A DNA stretch of 64,000 nucleotides from positions 372,001-436,000 of the forward strand of contig NZ_JAFEVZ010000003.1 of the NCBI RefSeq assembly GCF_022802975.1, in the 5' to 3' direction. Shown in pieces: positions 60,501 to 64,000 of the stretch. The position numbers were made by a program, and so were the translations under genes. Origin of the DNA: Flavobacterium pectinovorum. GTDB lineage: Bacteria > Bacteroidota > Bacteroidia > Flavobacteriales > Flavobacteriaceae. The stretch's first letter is position 1. Each line of letters starts with the position of its first letter. Under the pieces are notes generated by a model that was not told where the DNA came from, did not search any database, and saw nothing but the letters and a program-made list of their open reading frames with translations.

Positions 60501-61514
60501 TTACTTAGCCCAATCGTTAATCCAATTCGAAACCGTCTCACACCATTCATCATCATCATTCAAACACGGAATCGCCAGGAACTCTTCTCCTCCATTTGCT
60601 TCAAAATCTTCTTTGGCACGCATGGCGATTTCTTCCAGAGTTTCTAAACAATCTGAAACGAATGCCGGTGTTACAACTGCTAATTTCTTGATTCCTTTTG
60701 CCGGCATGTTATCAATTTCAACATCCGTATAAGGTTCTAACCATTTATCGCCTGCCAGACGAGATTGGAAAGTCAGACTATATTTATCTTCCGAAAGCCC
60801 TAATAATTTGATGACTTGTTTTGTCGTTTCATAACATTGGTGACGGTAACAAAATTCATGCGCCGGAGATGGCGTGTTACAACAAGAACCGTCGATTTTA
60901 CAATGCGATTTTGTTACATCAGTTTTACGGATATGGCGCTCCGGGATTCCGTGATACGAAAACAATAAATGATCGTAATCAAACCCAGCTAAATGTTTCT
61001 GAATAGAATCTGCTAAGTTTTTGATGTAATCGGGTTTGTTGTAAAATGCCGGAACATCTGTAAATTTCATGTGAGGGAATTTCTTCTTGCGAATTTCTTC
61101 GGCTTTAACCAAAATAGTCAAAGTAGAAGCCATCGCATATTGCGGATATAACGGAAAAAGCATTACATCGGTAACTCCTTTATCACTCAATTCCTGAAGT
61201 CCTTTTTCGATCGTCATACTTCCGTAACGCATTGCCAGGCAAACCGGGACATTTACTAAAGGCTGTACTTTTTGCTGCATTCTTTCAGACAACACAACTA
61301 ATGGAGAACCTTCTTCCCACCAGATTTTCGCGTAAGCGTGTGCAGATTCTTCCGGTCTTTTTCTTAAAATAATGCCGCGAACCAATAATGCTCTTAATAA
61401 ATACGGAACATCGATTACATATTTATCCATTAAAAATTCGTCTAAATACGGTTTTACATCTTTTGGAGTTGGACTTTCCGGAGAACCTAAGTTTACTAAT
61501 AATACGCCTTTCAT
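60501..61514 (-). CDS. hemH: Ferrochelatase
   Basis: 337 residues. The signature SYHGIPERHIRKTD has the metal-binding His (near 180); the Cys-rich stretch CKIDGSCCNTPS follows. LYPQYAMASTLT and DVMLFPLYPQ are also typical. It inserts Fe2+ into protoporphyrin IX, the final step of haem synthesis. First gene of a hemH-hemJ pair, ATG start. Confidence 0.95.
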   Translation of the reverse strand: MKGVLLVNLGSPESPTPKDVKPYLDEFLMDKYVIDVPYLLRALLVRGIILRKRPEESAHAYAKIWWEEGSPLVVLSERMQQKVQPLVNVPVCLAMRYGSMTIEKGLQELSDKGVTDVMLFPLYPQYAMASTLTILVKAEEIRKKKFPHMKFTDVPAFYNKPDYIKNLADSIQKHLAGFDYDHLLFSYHGIPERHIRKTDVTKSHCKIDGSCCNTPSPAHEFCYRHQCYETTKQVIKLLGLSEDKYSLTFQSRLAGDKWLEPYTDVEIDNMPAKGIKKLAVVTPAFVSDCLETLEEIAMRAKEDFEANGGEEFLAIPCLNDDDEWCETVSNWINDWAK

Positions 61515-61521
61515 ATTTTTT

Positions 61522-61555
61522 GCTTTAGGCTTTAAGCACTAGGCTTTAAGCTTTT
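61522..61555 (-). repeat. GCTTTAA heptads
   Basis: GCTTTAG, GCTTTAA, GCACTAG, GCTTTAA at exact 7-bp spacing from 61522, immediately upstream of hemH. Confidence 0.65.
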
Positions 61556-61656
61556 TATTTGTTTTTAAAAATTTCATCAAAAGTAGCACTTGCTATTTTT
61601 TCGAAATATGATAATTATTACTTTTTTATTATGGTGTTATTTTTAAAATTGATGCT

Positions 61657-62757
61657 TTAATCCATTAGTTTTTTTAGCTCTTCGGCTTCCGGCAATAACC
61701 CTTTATATTCATTTGGTAATTCATTTGCTGTTTTATATGTTGAAACCCCCATCGCTTTATTAACATCCCGAAATGAAAATTCTACAACCTTGTTATTTTT
61801 CTCTTTGCAAAGAATAATACCGATCGAAGGATTCTCGTGAGGCAATTTTACCATTTCATCTAAGGCCGAGAGATAAAAATTCATTTTTCCTAAATATTCT
61901 GGAATGAATTTTCCTTTTTTTAAATCAAAAGCGACCAAACATTGCATTTTTCGATTATAAAAAAGCAGATCCACAAAATATTCTATATCATCTAAAATGA
62001 AGCGGTATTGATTAGCAATAAATGCAAAATCAGTTCCTAATGAAAGTAAAAACTTCTTAATATTGCGAACAATTTCATGCTCAATTAATCTTTCATTTTC
62101 CTCTTCTGGATCTTCTATATTAATAAAATCCAATAGATATTCGTCTTTAAAAGCCATTAAAGCTTTAGCTCTTAAATCATCCTGCGTAATTGCTTTGGTA
62201 AAATTATTAGGCAACGTTCCTTGTTGCTTAAATAAATTTGATTTTAAATGGTGTCTCAAGGTTGTTACACTCCAAAACTCTAAAGCTGTTTTCCGAATAT
62301 AAAAAAGATGCTCTTCAATTGTTTTGGTTTTTGATAAAATCTCAAAATGATGTGTAAATCCAACTTTTTGAAAATAGATTTCCATTTCGTTCGTTAGCGA
62401 CGAACTAATTGCAATAAGTTTATTTTCAATATCTTGATTTTCTTCTAATTCGTTCGTCGCTAACGAACGAATTGTAAAATTATCTTTCCATGTTTCATAG
62501 AAAGCTTTCATTTTCTTAATATTTGATGCCGAAAAACCTCTTAACCCTGGCAATTCATTCTGTAAATCCTTCGATAAAATTTCGAGAACTTTAGCACCCC
62601 ATTTTTCTTGACTCGTTTTTTCTGAAATTAATTTTCCAACTCCAAAGTACAAACCAAGCATTTCTCTGTTTGCCAAAATTGCAACACGATATCTGCTGCC
62701 TAAAATAGCTGATTTTAATTGTTTTATCGTTTCCGAATGAGTTTTTCCAATTATCAT
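61657..62757 (-). CDS. DUF1016 (YhcG-like) PD-(D/E)XK nuclease-domain protein
   Basis: 366 residues from ATG 62755-62757; a TTG start at 62779-62781 is possible, as the AraC stop abuts it. N-terminal DUF1016 domain (YRVAILANREMLGLYFGVGK) and C-terminal nuclease domain with DIEYFVDLLFYNRKMQCLVA and FDLKKGKF. E. coli YhcG relatives are linked to DNA or RNA handling and defence, not proven. An inverted repeat inside the gene (62383-62474) encodes about 30 extra residues in frame. Confidence 0.85.
   Translation of the reverse strand: MIIGKTHSETIKQLKSAILGSRYRVAILANREMLGLYFGVGKLISEKTSQEKWGAKVLEILSKDLQNELPGLRGFSASNIKKMKAFYETWKDNFTIRSLATNELEENQDIENKLIAISSSLTNEMEIYFQKVGFTHHFEILSKTKTIEEHLFYIRKTALEFWSVTTLRHHLKSNLFKQQGTLPNNFTKAITQDDLRAKALMAFKDEYLLDFINIEDPEEENERLIEHEIVRNIKKFLLSLGTDFAFIANQYRFILDDIEYFVDLLFYNRKMQCLVAFDLKKGKFIPEYLGKMNFYLSALDEMVKLPHENPSIGIILCKEKNNKVVEFSFRDVNKAMGVSTYKTANELPNEYKGLLPEAEELKKLMD
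62383..62474. repeat. Intragenic inverted repeat, 28-bp arms, inside the DUF1016 gene
   Basis: Arm 62383-62410 and arm 62447-62474 are complementary at 26 of 28 positions (core TTCGTTAGCGACGAA, perfect). The 36-bp spacer is AT-rich. Read on the coding strand it gives RSLATNE ... SSLTNE, an in-frame peptide hairpin at about residues 96-126. Confidence 0.8.
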
Positions 62758-62781
62758 ATTAATGTTCTCTAATCTTTTCAA

Positions 62782-63648
62782 TTACACATTCGCATTAATT
62801 GACATCAAATATTTTTTTGGAGTCGTAGCAAACTTTTTCTTGAACGCCGCAATAAAATGACTTCCTGTGCTGTAACCAATTTTCAGTCCCACTTCGTTTA
62901 CATTATAAGAACCGCTATCCAGTAACTTTCGGGCAAAATCCATTTTGTAATCAAAAAGAAAACCGTAAACCGTGTCGCCATAAATTTGTTTGAAACCCAT
63001 TTTCAGTTTCTTCAAATTCAAACCAATTTCATCTGCTAGTTCCTGCAAACCCGGAGGTTCAGCCATATTAGCGATGATAATTTCTTTGGCTTTTCGGATT
63101 TTCAAAACATTATCCTCATCAATCAAAAACGGACATTGTTCTGCGTTGGGATCTTCGGTTCTGTTAAAGTACAAACTCAGTAATTCATATCCTTTTCCTT
63201 TATAATAAAGGTTTTTTATGGATGGATGAAGGTTGTAATGAAACAACTGGCTCAGTACAATTGCCATCGATGGACTTATATTTCCTTCGTTATAATACTT
63301 TTTGTCCTTATTATCAGGACTCAAAAAGGTAATATAATCGGCTTCGGCAGAAAATAATGCGTGAAATTTTTTGATGGAAACAATTACCGAAATCACCCAT
63401 GAGTTGGGAGTGAGTTCTAAATTAAGCGGTAATTCTTTCTGCGGATTATACAAAAGAAGCGATTTTTCTTCTTTTAATTCTAAAGCATAATTACCCTGAT
63501 TGAACAAGAATTTGGCGTTTCCTTTTAATCCAAAATGAAACTGTATCAGACCATTGCCTATTTCACGCTGTGCAAAAAAAGGTTCCGAAGTATCGTTTTG
63601 AAACCTGATTAGCGTAAAGTCATCTTCGATTTTTATTTCTTCCTCCAT
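62782..63648 (-). CDS. AraC-family transcriptional regulator (PchR-like)
   Basis: 288 residues from ATG 63646-63648. The C-terminal third is the double helix-turn-helix of AraC proteins (LQELADEIGLNLKKL and VNEVGLKIGYSTGSHFIAAF, ending TTPKKYL). The N-terminal part is not a cupin of a clear type but resembles siderophore-responsive PchR. The DUF1016 start abuts its stop, so they may be co-transcribed. Effector unknown. Confidence 0.85.
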   Translation of the reverse strand: MEEEIKIEDDFTLIRFQNDTSEPFFAQREIGNGLIQFHFGLKGNAKFLFNQGNYALELKEEKSLLLYNPQKELPLNLELTPNSWVISVIVSIKKFHALFSAEADYITFLSPDNKDKKYYNEGNISPSMAIVLSQLFHYNLHPSIKNLYYKGKGYELLSLYFNRTEDPNAEQCPFLIDEDNVLKIRKAKEIIIANMAEPPGLQELADEIGLNLKKLKMGFKQIYGDTVYGFLFDYKMDFARKLLDSGSYNVNEVGLKIGYSTGSHFIAAFKKKFATTPKKYLMSINANV

Positions 63649-64000
63649 TTTTTGATTTACTGTATTCAAGTTACAATGTCATTTTTGATGAAACGATAAT
63701 TTGGGTTTTCAAAATTAAATCTTTTTAATGGGTTTATCGTTTACTTGCTTCTAAATTTATAATTTCTTTATTCTTCGAAATTTTTCGCTTCTTTTCTATT
63801 CTAATTTCCTTCAATCAATTATTGAGTTCAAATTTAGTTTAAAAAAAACTAAATTACTGATATTCATTTAATTATAACTTAAAGAATCATCAATTATTTC
63901 TTGCTTTTATTTATAACTGTTCTAAATTGTTGCTTTATTGTTGCTTAACAAAACCAATTGTAAAAACCGCACGTAAATGATTCTTAAAAACTACATCAAT
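63649..64000. other. Intergenic region at window end
   Basis: 352 bp with no reading frame of note and no hairpin. Very AT-rich with several short direct TTATTG/TTGCTT words near 63920-63950. The gene that would follow lies beyond the window. Confidence 0.5.

Noticed and set aside
62755..62781. TTG at 62779-62781 as the start of the DUF1016 gene
   Set aside because: It abuts the AraC stop, but the ATG at 62755-62757 gives the family-like N-terminus MIIGKTHSETIKQL and is the simpler choice.

Overview
The window looks like a chromosomal segment of a Flavobacterium-like member of the Flavobacteriaceae (Bacteroidota). This rests on low G+C, -7 promoter elements of the TAnnTTTG type, few Shine-Dalgarno sequences, a gliding-motility lipoprotein (GldH), a TonB receptor of the CarboxypepD_reg type, many lineage-restricted small proteins, and short intergenic repeats between the genes. 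The genus call is inference from gene content. I saw no rRNA, tRNA, CRISPR array, prophage or insertion sequence.

Layout. 1-12.8 kb is mostly minus strand: the 5' part of mgtE overlapping rsmA, a small protein plus nucleotidyltransferase pair (the second gene frameshifted near its end), a DUF4286 protein, a TPR protein, serS, several secreted or lipoprotein unknowns, a patatin-like lipase and a PKD lipoprotein. Plus-strand thioredoxin, YdeI and PhzF genes follow. 13-22 kb carries metG, two paralogous secreted proteins of about 480 residues enclosing an EamA transporter, a HAD phosphatase and a CatA-like acetyltransferase, then ferritin with a tiny Lys/Cys-rich protein. 22.5-34.5 kb has a short SSB, a GNAT-nitrilase fusion, a membrane M28 peptidase, a LysR regulator divergent from a rhodanese, and a DNA-repair-flavoured run (ogt, PolB-like exonuclease, AlkZ-like QxQ protein). 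34.7-40.3 kb has a prolyl oligopeptidase, an SpmA-SpmB fusion and class I fumarase. 40.4-49.8 kb is minus strand: an AT-rich PD-(D/E)XK gene, a 3-oxoacid CoA-transferase pair, the overlapping ricT-gldH-PBP1A operon, trhO with an extra C-terminal domain, a bacilliredoxin and a thioredoxin.

49.9-56.8 kb is a metal-homeostasis region: TonB receptor, GliT-like CxxC flavoprotein, MerC-domain membrane protein, a divergent Fur-family regulator, an Nramp-USP fusion (MntH) and a DtxR/MntR regulator. Recognisable operator palindromes lie between merC and fur and upstream of mntH. 57-61.5 kb has an unknown protein, enoyl-CoA hydratase, an orphan histidine kinase, HemJ and HemH. The end has a DUF1016 PD-(D/E)XK protein with an internal palindrome, and an AraC regulator.

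The most unusual layer is intergenic. There are degenerate arrays with strict 8-bp or 7-bp period, several families of inverted repeats, and two copies in opposite orientation of a candidate structured element (10206-10420 and 24775-24838).
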